The position numbers were made by a program, and so were the translations under genes. DNA of 64,000 nt from contig NC_053205.1 of assembly GCF_905163445.1 (NCBI RefSeq), positions 186,001 through 250,000 of the forward strand. The letters run 5' to 3'. A model generated the notes under the pieces. The model did no database searches, was not told the DNA's origin, and was given only the letters and a program-made list of their open reading frames with translations. The stretch comes from Pararge aegeria. Taxonomy: Eukaryota > Arthropoda > Insecta > Lepidoptera > Nymphalidae. The stretch's first letter is position 1. Each line of letters opens with the position of its first letter. Shown here piece after piece: positions 42,739-52,500 of this stretch.

Positions 42739-42765
42739 ATCTTCCCGTCCGGTATCGTATGGGAA
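42726..42765 (+). promoter_or_regulatory. -1 ribosomal frameshift site between gag and pol
   Basis: T-TTA-AAC at 42726-42732 is set in the gag frame. A -1 slip reads TTT-AAA-CGA and enters the pol frame, which is open from 42720. After a 9-nt spacer, 42742-42748 (TTCCCGT) pairs with 42759-42765 (ATGGGAA) around a 10-nt loop, giving a 7-bp stem with one G-U. The site is deleted in the minus-strand copy. Confidence 0.85.
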
Positions 42766-45700
42766 AATTAAAAACTAAAATCGATACCCCAAAATTCACT
42801 GTATCTAAGCCTACTAACAAACAGGGTAACCAGCCCCAAACTTATAGTGGCACTATCACTGTATCTAAGCCTACTAACAAACAGGGTATCCAGCCCCAAA
42901 CTTATAGTGGTGCTATCACTGTATCTAAGCCTACTAACAAACAGGGTATCCAGCCCCAAACTTATAGTGGCGCTATCACTGTATCTAAGCCTACTAACAA
43001 ACAGGGTATCCAGCCCCAAATTCATAGTAGCCCTCTCACTGTCTCCAAGTCTACTCGTAATCACGGTAACCAACCCGAAATTCGGAGTGAGCATCTCACT
43101 GTCCTTAGTGCCAAAGGTAACCAAATACATACCTCTACCGCTGTTTCCTCTACCGCTGTTTCCTCTACCGCTGTTTCCTCTACCGCTGTTTCCTCTACCG
43201 CTGTTTCCTCTACCGCTGTTTCCTCTACCGCTGTTTCCTCTACCGCTGTTTCCTCTACCGCTGTTTCCTCTACCGCTGTTTCTAATCCCACTAATGAATC
43301 CAAGAACTCACATCGTGAAAACACTGACGCTACAAATACACCAAAAACAGACTCAATTCAACCGCAAACTAACCTTGTCTCGTTCACTGCTAACTCGTGT
43401 CCTTCATGTTTTATACCTGGCAGAAATAAGGAATCATTAAAAACATACAACATCAACACAAATCCAACGAGAAAATACTTACCATTTCTAAAAGTCCAAA
43501 CCTCTGTCTCTACTAAACCACTGAAACTTCTTGTCGATAGTGGCGCTTCCATAAGTCTTCTGAAAGTTAACGCTATCGAAAAAATGCCTGAATTAATAAA
43601 ACATATCATAAGTTTTAGCGGGTTAGGTTCAACAAGTAATCCAATGCTCTCATTCGGACACATATCAATGAATTTTGATTCACTAAATAACCATTTCTAT
43701 GTTATACCTGACCTCGATTTCCCATACGACGGAATAATTGGTAACGATTTTCTTACTAAGCATAACTGTATAATTAACTACGCCGAAAGTACACTGAAAA
43801 TTCATAAAACGAAACTTAATCTTAATTTTACTGAACCAGTTTTTACTATTCCTCCCCGAACAGAAACAATAATTGAATGTTCTGTGCTCAATCCGGAAAT
43901 AAGCGAAGGACTTATACTTGATCAAAATCCGATGGAAGGCCTACTTGTAGCAAACTGCATTGTAAAGGTTAAACCAAACTCCAGAGTTAATATTTCTGTC
44001 GTAAACACCTCCGAATCCACAGTACATGTAGATTCAAACCTAAAATTTCAAATTCTGCCTTTAGAACAAACAAATCATCAAGAGGTATTTTATTCAATTG
44101 ATCATAATATCTCTCGTAGCACATTGACTCGAACCGAAGAGGTACTAAACCTCTTGCGTATCGGTCATTTAACTTCTGAAGAAGCAAATGCTCTATACGA
44201 GCTTTGCTCAACATACTCAGACATCTTTCATCTTTCGGATGATAAATTAACGTGTACTGAAGCATTAGAGCACGAAATAACCACATCTTCCTCAGTCCCA
44301 ATTAATACAAAATCATATCGATTTCCTGAAATACATAAACAAGAAGTACAATCTCAAATAAATAAAATGCTTGATAATGGAATAATTAAACCCTCTACAT
44401 CCCCATGGTCTTCTCCGATCTGGATCGTCCCCAAAAAACTTGATGCATCTGGTCAGCGCAAATGGCGAGTAGTCATCGACTACCGTAAATTAAATGATAT
44501 AACAATTGGTGATTCTTACCCTATCCCCAATATTTCAGAAATACTAGACCAACTTGGAAAATGTAAATATTTCAGCACCCTAGATCTTGCATCTGGATTT
44601 CACCAAATAAAAATAGCTGAACGAGATGCCCCTAAATCCGCTTTTTCAGTCCCTCAGGGACATTTCGAATTTACTCGCATGCCATTTGGGCTTAAAAATG
44701 CCCCTGCTACCTTCCAAAGACTAATGAACACTGCTCTCTCTGGTCTCCAAGGAATCCAATGCTTCGTATACCTCGATGACATCGTAATTTATTCATATGA
44801 CCTAGACACACACATGAGGAACCTCTCAAACATTTTTGATAGACTAAGAAAATTCCATTTAAAGCTTCAACCTGACAAATGCGAGTTTCTCCGTAGGGAA
44901 GTCTCCTATCTTGGTCACATCATCACCGACGAGGGTGTAAAACCTAATCCTGAAAAAACAAGAGCAGTAGAAGAGTTCCCGATCCCCAAGCGTCCAAAAG
45001 ATATAAAATCCTTTCTGGGATTAGTATCATACTATCGACGTTTTATTCCAAATTTATCCAAAATCGCTAAACCACTCACAACTCTTTTGAAAAAGGATAT
45101 ATCATTCGTATGGGGTAATGAACATCAACTAGCATTCGAACATCTAAAGAATGCACTAATCTCAGCACCCATTTTAGCTTATCCTGATTTTACAAAACCA
45201 TTTTTACTAACGTGTGATGCGTCCAACTTCGCAATTTCTGCTATTTTATCTCAGGGTTCAGTAGGCAACGACCGTCCCATTGCATATGCATCCCGGACCT
45301 TGAACAAGGCCGAGTGCAATTACAGTGTAACCGAGAAGGAATGTTTGGCTATCATTTTTGGCACAAAAACCTTTAGACCATATTTGTATGGACACAAATT
45401 CACTATAGTTACGGATCATCGCCCCTTAAAGTGGCTGTTCAATTGTAAAGAACCGGGTTCAAAATTAGTAAGATGGAGGCTCAAATTAGAAGAATTCGAT
45501 TACGAAGTTATGTATAAGAAAGGAAAAATCAACAGTAACGCTGACACACTGTCACGTTACCCAGTTAACCCAATCATTGAAGAAAACTCGGATCCGCAAC
45601 CTTCAACTTCCGGGTTTCCCAATGATCACCCTACTCTGGAAACTGAAACTCCGGCCGACATTCTCGATGATTTAATCGACCTGGGTGACTTGAATATTAG

Positions 45701-47414
45701 TCCACTTCAAAATCCAAACATCGACTTTTCCCCGCTGAATCTTCCATCTCCTTCAGATCCTCTTGTTTTACCAGGTGATATTCCACCTAACCCCGTTTCT
45801 CCACCAGAAATTCCAACGGTAATAGAAAAAGAGACTTCAGAAATTCCAACCCAATCCAATTCACCTACACATTCCAATAGAGATTATTCAGAATTCTTGA
45901 AATCCTCAACTAAACCAAATGAAACTTGTAACACATACATTAAGGAGCACAATGAAAGTCTTCTTAAAAGTACTGTTAAAACAATAATTATTCCTACGTC
46001 CATTGATTATGATGAATCGAATCCTTATGTTCAAGACATAATTGCCTCTACAGGTGATTTCTTTTTAAACGATGAGCGTGAGCTGCACTCTTTTAAGAAA
46101 ATAGACGCAAACAGAAAAACTTACTATTTCCTTTTTACTAAAGTTTACTATTTCGATACTTCTACCTATCCTGATATTTTTAAAGCTTTAAAATCAGTCA
46201 GAGACGATATCATGCTTACTGGCGACATCAATGAAATAGCCATACACGATTTTAAAAATCCATTCGAGCAAAATTCCTTTGTAAAAATTTATACTATGCT
46301 TATGTATCTATTTAATAACACTAACATTACAATTAATATTCATCATAATACCATCATTTACCTTACCCCATCTGAAGTAGCCAAGGTCCTGAAAGAAAAT
46401 CACGACATCCCGATTGCCGGACACCTCGGGTCCAATAGGATGTATGATAGAATTAAAGAACGCTATTACTGGAAAGGAATGCGTTCCGAAATAGAGGACT
46501 ACGTAAAACACTGCGGCCTATGTCAGTCAAACAAAGCTCTTCGTAAAATAAATAGATCCCCAATGCAAATCACAACTTCCTCAACTCGTCCATTCGAAAG
46601 AATAAGTCTCGATATTGTAGGCCCTCTGCCTGAAGCTGGACAACTAAATCTAAGATATATACTTACCCTACAAGACGATCTGACAAAGTTTTCTATTGCA
46701 TATCCCATCTCAAATGCTACTGCAGAAGAGTCTTGTGAATGTCTCGTGCACTTTATAACTCTTTTCGGAATCCCAAGGTCAGTTCTTACGGATCAAGGAA
46801 CAAATTTCACCGCTGACTTATTTAAAAGAACTTGTGATTTCCTTAAAATAAAACAGATCTGGTCTTCGCCTTACCATCCGCAGACCCAAGGGGCACTCGA
46901 GAGGAGCCACTCAACCCTAAAGGAGTACCTGAAATCCTTTGTTAACGAGAATCAGACGAATTGGCATAAATTTGTGTATACCGCCATGTTAACCTATAAT
47001 AGCACTGTCCACACTACGACCCGCTTCACTCCATATGAACTCGTGTTTGGACACAAACCATTCATCCCAGACTCTGTTTTCGAACTACGAACCGACATAA
47101 CATATCCTGATTACATAAAAATGCTCCATCATCGCCTCAAAATATCTCGGGAAAAAGCAGTAGAAAATATTCGAGCCTCGAAAGAAAAATCAAAAAGCTA
47201 TTATGATAAACACAGTCGTTCAGTACAATATAAAGTTGGTGATTTCGTTTACTTAAAATCACACCATCGACTTCGGAAAGCTCTTTCCCCACTGTGGAAA
47301 GGACCTTACAAAATCATTAAAGTACACAGTAATAATACTTTAACTCTATTAATAAACCGACGCCACGTATCTCACCACTTTGATGAAGTCAAACATGCAA
47401 CTCAAAGTAGTTAG
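42726..47414 (+). CDS. pol: Errantivirus Pol (protease, RT, RNase H, integrase)
   Basis: The -1 frame relative to gag; the first ATG is at 42759 but a Gag-Pol fusion by frameshifting is more likely. Numbering from 42759: a repeat-rich linker (about 1-190) with five 20-residue and ten 5-residue repeats; aspartic protease DSGA at 260-263; reverse transcriptase with YLDD at 671-674; RNase H (CDASNFAISA); integrase with HHCC zinc finger (GHLGSN to HCGLCQ, nt about 46429-46520) and D,D,E core (LDIVG, LTDQGTNF, GALERSH); and a C-terminal basic domain ending near 47414. An acidic Pro/Ser-rich spacer of about 150 residues lies between RNase H and integrase. All catalytic residues that I can identify are present. 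Confidence 0.94.
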   Translation, partial: FKRVDLPVRYRMGKLKTKIDTPKFTVSKPTNKQGNQPQTYSGTITVSKPTNKQGIQPQTYSGAITVSKPTNKQGIQPQTYSGAITVSKPTNKQGIQPQIHSSPLTVSKSTRNHGNQPEIRSEHLTVLSAKGNQIHTSTAVSSTAVSSTAVSSTAVSSTAVSSTAVSSTAVSSTAVSSTAVSSTAVSNPTNESKNSHRENTDATNTPKTDSIQPQTNLVSFTANSCPSCFIPGRNKESLKTYNINTNPTRKYLPFLKVQTSVSTKPLKLLVDSGASISLLKVNAIEKMPELIKHIISFSGLGSTSNPMLSFGHISMNFDSLNNHFYVIPDLDFPYDGIIGNDFLTKHNCIINYAESTLKIHKTKLNLNFTEPVFTIPPRTETIIECSVLNPEISEGLILDQNPMEGLLVANCIVKVKPNSRVNISVVNTSESTVHVDSNLKFQILPLEQTNHQEVFYSIDHNISRSTLTRTEEVLNLLRIGHLTSEEANALYELCSTYSDIFHLSDDKLTCTEALEHEITTSSSVPINTKSYRFPEIHKQEVQSQINKMLDNGIIKPSTSPWSSPIWIVPKKLDASGQRKWRVVIDYRKLNDITIGDSYPIPNISEILDQLGKCKYFSTLDLASGFHQIKIAERDAPKSAFSVPQGHFEFTRMPFGLKNAPATFQRLMNTALSGLQGIQCFVYLDDIVIYSYDLDTHMRNLSNIFDRLRKFHLKLQPDKCEFLRREVSYLGHIITDEGVKPNPEKTRAVEEFPIPKRPKDIKSFLGLVSYYRRFIPNLSKIAKPLTTLLKKDISFVWGNEHQLAFEHLKNALISAPILAYPDFTKPFLLTCDASNFAISAILSQGSVGNDRPIAYASRTLNKAECNYSVTEKECLAIIFGTKTFRPYLYGHKFTIVTDHRPLKWLFNCKEPGSKLVRWRLKLEEFDYEVMYKKGKINSNADTLSRYPVNPIIEENSDPQPSTSGFPNDHPTLETETPADILDDLIDLGDLNISPLQNPNIDFSPLNLPSPSDPLVLPGDIPPNPVSPPEIPTVIEKETSEIPTQSNSPTHSNRDYSEFLKSSTKPNETCNTYIKEHNESLLKSTVKTIIIPTSIDYDESNPYVQDIIASTGDFFLNDERELHSFKKIDANRKTYYFLFTKVYYFDTSTYPDIFKALKSVRDDIMLTGDINEIAIHDFKNPFEQNSFVKIYTMLMYLFNNTNITINIHHNTIIYLTPSEVAKVLKENHDIPIAGHLGSNRMYDRIKERYYWKGMRSEIEDYVKHCGLCQSNKALRKINRSPMQITTSSTRPFERISLDIVGPLPEAGQLNLRYILTLQDDLTKFSIAYPISNATAEESCECLVHFITLFGIPRSVLTDQGTNFTADLFKRTCDFLKIKQIWSSPYHPQTQGALERSHSTLKEYLKSFVNENQTNWHKFVYTAMLTYNSTVHTTTRFTPYELVFGHKPFIPDSVFELRTDITYPDYIKMLHHRLKISREKAVENIRASKEKSKSYYDKHSRSVQYKVGDFVYLKSHHRLRKALSPLWKGPYKIIKVHSNNTLTLLINRRHVSHHFDEVKHATQSS
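42798..43282 (+). repeat. Two in-frame coding minisatellites in the pol N-terminus
   Basis: Five 60-bp units (42798-43097, the last diverged) encode VSKPTNKQGIQPQTYSG-like repeats. Ten 15-bp units (43133-43282, CTACCGCTGTTTCCT) encode STAVS. Both periods are multiples of three, so length changes keep the frame. Confidence 0.95.
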
Positions 47415-47493
47415 AATTCGTCATTGCAATCATTCATCTTACAAAATACTAATCTTTTAAAAAATAAATTAGCATAGTTGTTATAATTTGCAG

Positions 47494-49303
47494 AATCCTC
47501 GCCACTCACTGTAACGCCGCCCTGGGTATTGATGGCAATCAATATGTGGAACCCATTACAAAGAGTCCTGGTATACTCTTCGACCCTGTCGGAACTTTAA
47601 AATTAATTAATGACCAATTTCATATTGTAATTCCTATGGACGTCTCACCATATAAAGTATACATTGAAAATATTCATGAAACATTTAACCTTGTACGCTT
47701 TCAGTGTCGAGAAAACAGTGGTTTGGACAACATAAAGTATCAGAATATTCTACAACCTTTAGATTCACTATTCAAAGATATTTTACGTGACTTCGACTCT
47801 ATCTCACACATAATATCTAATGGCATATCAAAACGATCAGCATGGTTTGCTGGTGTAGGTGTTGTATTTAAACACATTTTTGGCACTATGAATGAGGATG
47901 ATGCCAAACACTATAACGAAGCCATTAAGACCTTGTATGATAATGACAAGATCATAACTAATTCTGTTAAGAAAAGTATTATTGTATCCCAAATAGCAAT
48001 GTCAAATATGAATCAATCCCTGCAAGAAATGAATCTGAACCAAGCTAAGCTAAGCGATGCTATTGACAGAATGTCTATAGCAGTAAATAATGTTTCTCAA
48101 GCCATACAATTAGATAACTTCAAAACAAATCTTAACTCCATTTTAAACATATTACAATCAAGTCTATTGACTCTTTCCTTCAAAGTAGAGGACATCCTTA
48201 ACTCTATTCTGTTCGTTAAAGCTAACATACTACATCCGTCTGTATTAACTCCAAATCAATTGTATAGAGAAATACTAACTAATCTTAAAGTAGTTCCTAA
48301 ATATAGAGATTTCCCAATAAGTCTAGATTTAAGTAATATCCATGTTCTGCTGAACATCGCTGATTTAGTTTGCTATTATCTAGATAATAAGTTAGTTTTT
48401 GTCGTTAAGATACCTTTAGTAAATGCTCTAGATTATAATTTATATAAAAGTATACCTTTACCAACTTCACATATAGCTGAAGATGCTAACTCATTTGCGA
48501 TGATTATACCTTCTTCCGAATTTATCGCACTAAGCAAAGACAAGTCCTCGTTTACGTTTCTCAAGGATACTAGTCTCTGTAAGAATGTTATTACTATGAA
48601 AACGTTTCTTTGTGATATGACAGATATTTATATTGTAGCTGGAAGCCCATCCTGTGAAATAGAACTAATAACAAAAGCTGTAACGAAATTGCCTCAAACC
48701 TGTCAGTACAGGATCGTTTATGGCGATTTAGATATCTGGCATAAACTACATAACGAAATATGGGTATTTGTTCAATCAAAACCCGCAAAGTTATCTATTG
48801 AATGTATAAATAATAAAATAACGGAATTAATTATCTCCGGAACCGGTGTACTTACTATACCACTAGATTGCATAGCTTATCATAAGAATTCTAGATTTGT
48901 AAGTAAACTATCAACTAGTATTAATGTTCCCATTGTAAAACCAACTTTTAATATCCTTAATGACAGTTGTTGTACACTAGATCGTCTTAAGGCAGTAAAC
49001 CTACCAAGTATTAAAATCCAAAATGTCAACTTAGAAAACCTTAAAACTTTAGATTTAGTATCGGATCAAGTCGTGAAAGACTTAGATTCAATAGCTAATC
49101 CATTAAAGTGGAATAATCATGTTACTTTTCCTATCTTAAGTATTGTATCTTTTATTTTATGTCTCTGTTTACCTTTAGCTTATATTTGTAAAAAGCACAA
49201 GTATTTCTACAAATTATTTAAGAAATCCGACGATCCGATCCCAGAAAGTTCTAATGTCGACCCTGAAGTCCAATCAATCGAACCTCGCTTACGCATTGGC
49301 TAA
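47494..49303 (+). CDS. env: Errantivirus Env (F-like fusion glycoprotein)
   Basis: The reading frame is open from upstream of the acceptor TTTGCAG at 47487-47493 to the TAA at 49301-49303. The body contains no ATG near its start (the frame otherwise opens at a GTG at 47546), which fits supply of the start codon by the leader exon. Features: hydrophobic N-terminus after the splice, a basic cleavage-like site (SKR, 47828-47836) followed by a Gly/Phe-rich fusion-like segment and the IFGTMNEDDAKHYN block shared with baculovirus F proteins and errantivirus Env, then coiled-coil-prone sequence, a membrane span at about 49118-49190 and a basic tail. It would mediate membrane fusion. No stop or frameshift, unlike the minus-strand copy. 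Confidence 0.9.
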
Positions 49304-49346
49304 CGAAAACTTACCCTTTCCGTAAGTTTCCTCTTAACATGGGGGT
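49304..49346 (+). other. Errantivirus 3' spacer with hairpin and polypurine tract
   Basis: AAACTTAC (49307-49314) pairs with GTAAGTTT (49322-49329) just after the env stop. ATGGGGG at 49339-49345 before the LTR is the likely plus-strand primer. Confidence 0.7.
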
Positions 49347-49587
49347 TGTTATATCCTTCCCCATGCTAGCAATAATGCTGAGACAGTGATGCCTCAGTCC
49401 TATTGCATATCAAATATAATGGAAAGGGACAGTCAGTCTTCCACCGGCATTCAAGGGAAATACTCGTGTTTTATTGACCAATCCCATATTGTTTAATATT
49501 TTCTATTTCCTTTTTTTTATATTAAAGTTTCTATAGCAAGTAATAAATCTTTTTTTTAAAACTTAAATCGTGTAACCCCCGATAACA
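49347..49587 (+). repeat. 3' LTR of the plus-strand errantivirus
   Basis: 241 bp matching 40976-41215, followed by GTAC and plus-strand TRAS-like ORF2. Confidence 0.95.
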
Positions 49588-49901
49588 GTACGATGAAGTA
49601 CCTAGGACTCGTCCTCGACAGCCGATGGACGTTTGAAGAGCACTTTCGGCGTCTTCTCCCAAAGCTCGTGGGAGCCGCTGGAGCCCTGAGTCGGCTCCTG
49701 CCAAACTTGGGCGGACCGAGCTCGCGGTGTCGCCGCCTATACACGGGCGTGGTGCGGTCCATGGCGCTCTACGGGGCGCCCGTTTGGTCGGACACTCTGA
49801 CTGCTCTGACTCGGGCCCTGTTGCGAAAACCGCAGAGGGTCATGGCAGTGAGAGTGATACGGGGGTATCGCACCATATCGTGCGAGGCAGCCTGTGTATT
49901 G
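49588..49901 (+). pseudogene. TRAS-like ORF2 fragment (314 bp)
   Basis: Exact reverse complement of 9420-9733 as far as I compared (coordinates sum to 59321): the post-RT region from GTAC to CEAACVL. It continues the inverted correspondence with the left errantivirus copy and stops at 49901, where a LINE fragment begins. Its orientation is opposite to all other TRAS sequence in the window. Confidence 0.92.
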
Positions 49902-50132
49902 ATAATTACTAATTTAAATGTAAAGAAAACTAAAAGGGCACCTAAATTTATATGGAAGCGGTTTTTAGATAGAATAAATGATGACAATTTTTCAAAAGAT
50001 TTGCAAAATATGAAAAGATTTCAATTTACGGAAAATACCAATGTAATCGAACGTGTAAAGTGTTTAAATGAAGCAATACTACTAATTTTTAATAAACATG
50101 CACCACTACACACACATAGCATGATCGCTTAA

Positions 50133-51501
50133 TTAGATTACAAAGATTTAAGACCCATTAGTATACTACTTGTTCTTTCCAAAATTGCGGAGAGAGTAGT
50201 ATGTACTCAATTAACAAAGTTTCTGGAAAATGGAAAAATGCTACCTGAAATACAGTCTGGATTTCGCACTGGGTACAGCACCGCAACTGCGCTTGCAAAA
50301 GTATCCGACGACATTCTTTGTGAATCAGACAAAGGCATGGGAAGTATTTTAGTGCTCTTAGATTTCTCTAGAGCCTTTGATTGTCTCAATATGGATTTAT
50401 TAATTGCTAAGTTATTGTACTACGGTATATCGAGCACATCAATTAAATGGTTTTCATCTTTTTTATCCAGTCCAGATTCACTTTCAACAGTACGTTGAAA
50501 GTGAATCTGGACAGGGTGAATTAGTACAATAAAACGTAAGAAATATTAATAGGGGCACTCCACAAGGATCTATATTAAGCCCTATACTTTTTATTTTGTT
50601 TACGGCCGATCTTGTCAATTCTATAAAACACTGTAAAGTAGACTTATATGCTGATGACACCCAAATTTATTATTCTTTTGACCCTCAGCATACACGCACA
50701 GCTATAAATTTAATAAATGAAGATCTAAAGGCTGTTGGAGACTGGGCCAAAAATCATGGTCTCATCCTTAATCCGCTTAAATCTAAATTCATTATTTTTG
50801 GCACTAAACACCAACGTCTGAAAGTGAAACAAAATTTAAAACCTTTAATTGTTGATGGTAAAAATATAGAAAGAGTTGATTGTGTTAGGAATCTAGGATT
50901 GTTAATGGACGAAGATTTGAGATACGCTGAACATGTTAAAAATAAAATAAAAAATGCTTTTTACAGACTTAAAGTTCTTTATGGCATAAGAAAGTATCTG
51001 TCAGAGAAGGTGAGAAGAGTTCTTGTGGAATCCTTAGTATTATCATCATTTAACTATTGTGACACTGTTTATGGGCCACGTCTATTCCAAAAAACAAATA
51101 AAAATATTCAGCGAGTCCAAAATGCTTGTGTAAGGTTTTGTTTCAATATTAAGAAGAAAGAACATGTTACACCGTACTTAAACAAAAACCAAATTCTAAA
51201 AATGGAGTTCAGAAGAAAGCTACATCTGACATGCCTGGTCCGTAAGATTGCTACACACAAAAGGCCTTTGTATTTATATGAAAAATTGGATTGGGTAAGA
51301 GACTCACAAGAGCGGAGTACACGAAGAAAAGAAGCCAATTGCATTCTCATTCCGACACATAGAACTTCTGGTTATAAAGGTTGTTTTAAGTATTCAGCAT
51401 CAAAAATTTGGAATGACATCCCTCCTCCCCTACGCAAACAAGTAACGTCTACAAATAGAGTTAAAAAATTCTTTAAATTATTGTACAAAAAATCTCAATA
51501 A
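50133..51501 (+). pseudogene. LINE reverse transcriptase (CR1/Daphne-like), broken
   Basis: Homology starts with DLRPISIL near 50140 and runs through IQSGFRTGYST and LDFSRAFDCLN to 50498. There the frame stops in a 19-bp palindrome (50470-50512) that replaces part of the RT. It resumes out of frame at GTPQGSILSPILF (about 50550) and, from 50596 to 51501, has YADDTQIYYS, NPLKSKFIIFG, NLGLLMDEDL and a C-terminal region ending WNDIPPPLRKQV. The upstream piece 49902-50132 carries the linker (FNKHAPLHTHS) and ends in a stop. It was once an ORF2-type protein and is dead here. CR1, Daphne and L2 are hard to separate by eye. Confidence 0.82.
50470..50512. repeat. 19-bp perfect hairpin inside the LINE RT
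   Basis: 50470-50488 is the exact reverse complement of 50494-50512 with a 5-nt centre AGTAC. It coincides with the point where the RT frame is lost, so it looks like a templated inverted duplication formed during a repair event. Confidence 0.9.
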
Positions 51502-52061
51502 CCACCAGTAAATAAAAAATAAATAAATAAAAAATAACAAATTATTACTTTTCCCACCTTTTAGTACTTTTATATAATTTTATATAAATTTTTCCTTTAT
51601 TCACATTAAAGACACTCACATTACATTTAATTTTTGATTTTAGATTTTTAGTTTTTTCTTTTTTTTAGTTTTTCATGTTTATTAATTTCATAATTTTTGA
51701 TTTTGTTTATTATTTACCTCTTTGATGATTTTGTATTTATCGATGTAAATAAGTTTGTTTTAATGAAAAATATCTTTTGTTTGTTTATATATTATATTCT
51801 TTGTTATTGTTCTTTTTTATGATTATTTTGTTATTGTTTAGTTGCGAGGATTCAGTGACGACGAAGAAAATGGGGCTGGCTGAAAACCAGTGCTGCGCGT
51901 TTTAGTTTGCAGCTATACTGAGCCAGCACCTTTGTCACACATTTTTTTTTTTAATTTTTATACTTAAACAATTATTTTATTTCACAAATGTAACATTTTA
52001 CACAAATGTGTGACAATAAATACGATTTTTCTTTCTTTCTTTCTTTCTTTCTTCAAACAAT

Positions 52062-52125
52062 AGAGAGACCACAGAGGCAGACCACATGCAAGATGGTCAG
52101 ACAATATCGTTAAAGTTGCCGGCAT
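52062..52125 (+). pseudogene. Tail of another LINE ORF (GRP-ARW motif)
   Basis: Reads RGRPHARWSDNIVKVAG, the arginine-rich closing motif of RTE- and Jockey-type LINE proteins. Nothing upstream of it is preserved. Confidence 0.55.
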
Positions 52126-52280
52126 ATAATGAAAATTAAGCTTAATTTGCTATAGATAGTATACTCCGCGAACAGCAGGAGAATCTGTTTGGTGTAATTT
52201 ATAATTTCTTCAATCCTTATACTCCACACCGAACAGATCTTCGGCAATGTACCCTCTACGCACGTTTCTGAGGATGCTCC
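52126..52280 (-). mobile_element. Short retroelement core, second copy
   Basis: Inverted relative to 29650-29822, with the same AGCTTAATTTGCTATA, GGAGAATCTG and ATCTTCGGCAAT blocks, but more diverged and interrupted by a short ATAGATAGT insertion. Confidence 0.7.
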
Positions 52281-52369
52281 GGTATCTATAGACCTTTGAA
52301 AAAGTAGAAAACTGCAACGTTTCCTACTAGATGACGCTACAGTCGCTATAAGACTGATGTGAAAGGCAT

Positions 52370-52500
52370 ATACTCATTTTGGCTTCGACGGTAGCAGAGC
52401 CGTAGCTTTGGCTCAGGTCGCGATTGCCAGAGTCGCAGGTTCAAATCGTGTCGGTTCCGAAAACTTTTTAATTCTTAAAAACAAATTATAAAAAAATCAA
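52370..52500 (+). mobile_element. Possible tRNA-derived SINE head
   Basis: GGTTCAAATC at 52438-52447 resembles a polymerase III B box and TAGCAGAGCCG at 52392-52402 resembles an A box, about 40 nt apart. An A-rich stretch follows after 52470. It does not fold as a convincing tRNA gene. Confidence 0.45.

Larger units (their letters stand above)
40976..49587 (+). mobile_element. Errantivirus (Ty3/gypsy with env), apparently complete
   Basis: 8.6 kb with LTRs at 40976-41215 and 49347-49587, PBS, leader with splice donor, gag, pol, env and polypurine tract, in the order of insect errantiviruses such as gypsy, ZAM and TED. GTAC abuts both ends (40972-40975 and 49588-49591), but the outer flanks do not belong together: Dong-like element on the left, TRAS-like ORF2 on the right. 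All three frames are open. LTRs differ at a few positions (241 against 240 bp, GGGAAAT against GGAAAAT). The element could be active, or it could be a recombinant of two copies. Confidence 0.93.
49902..52053 (+). mobile_element. 5'-truncated CR1/Daphne-like LINE
   Basis: Begins abruptly in the linker before the RT and ends in AATAAATACGATTTTTC followed by (TTTC)n at about 52031-52053. The 3' UTR (51502-52030) is AT-rich and contains GGCTGAAAACCAGTGCTGCGCG-like sequence that I recognise from lepidopteran LINEs. It abuts the TRAS fragment without a visible target duplication. Confidence 0.75.

Noticed and set aside
47544..47548. ATG at 47544 or GTG at 47546 as the env start
   Set aside because: The ATG is out of frame with env and GTG starts are not expected in an insect. 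The frame is open and hydrophobic upstream to a splice acceptor, so a spliced start is preferred.
52380..52470. A functional tRNA gene
   Set aside because: Only the A and B box-like motifs fit. No convincing acceptor stem or anticodon arm could be drawn, so it is listed as a possible SINE head.
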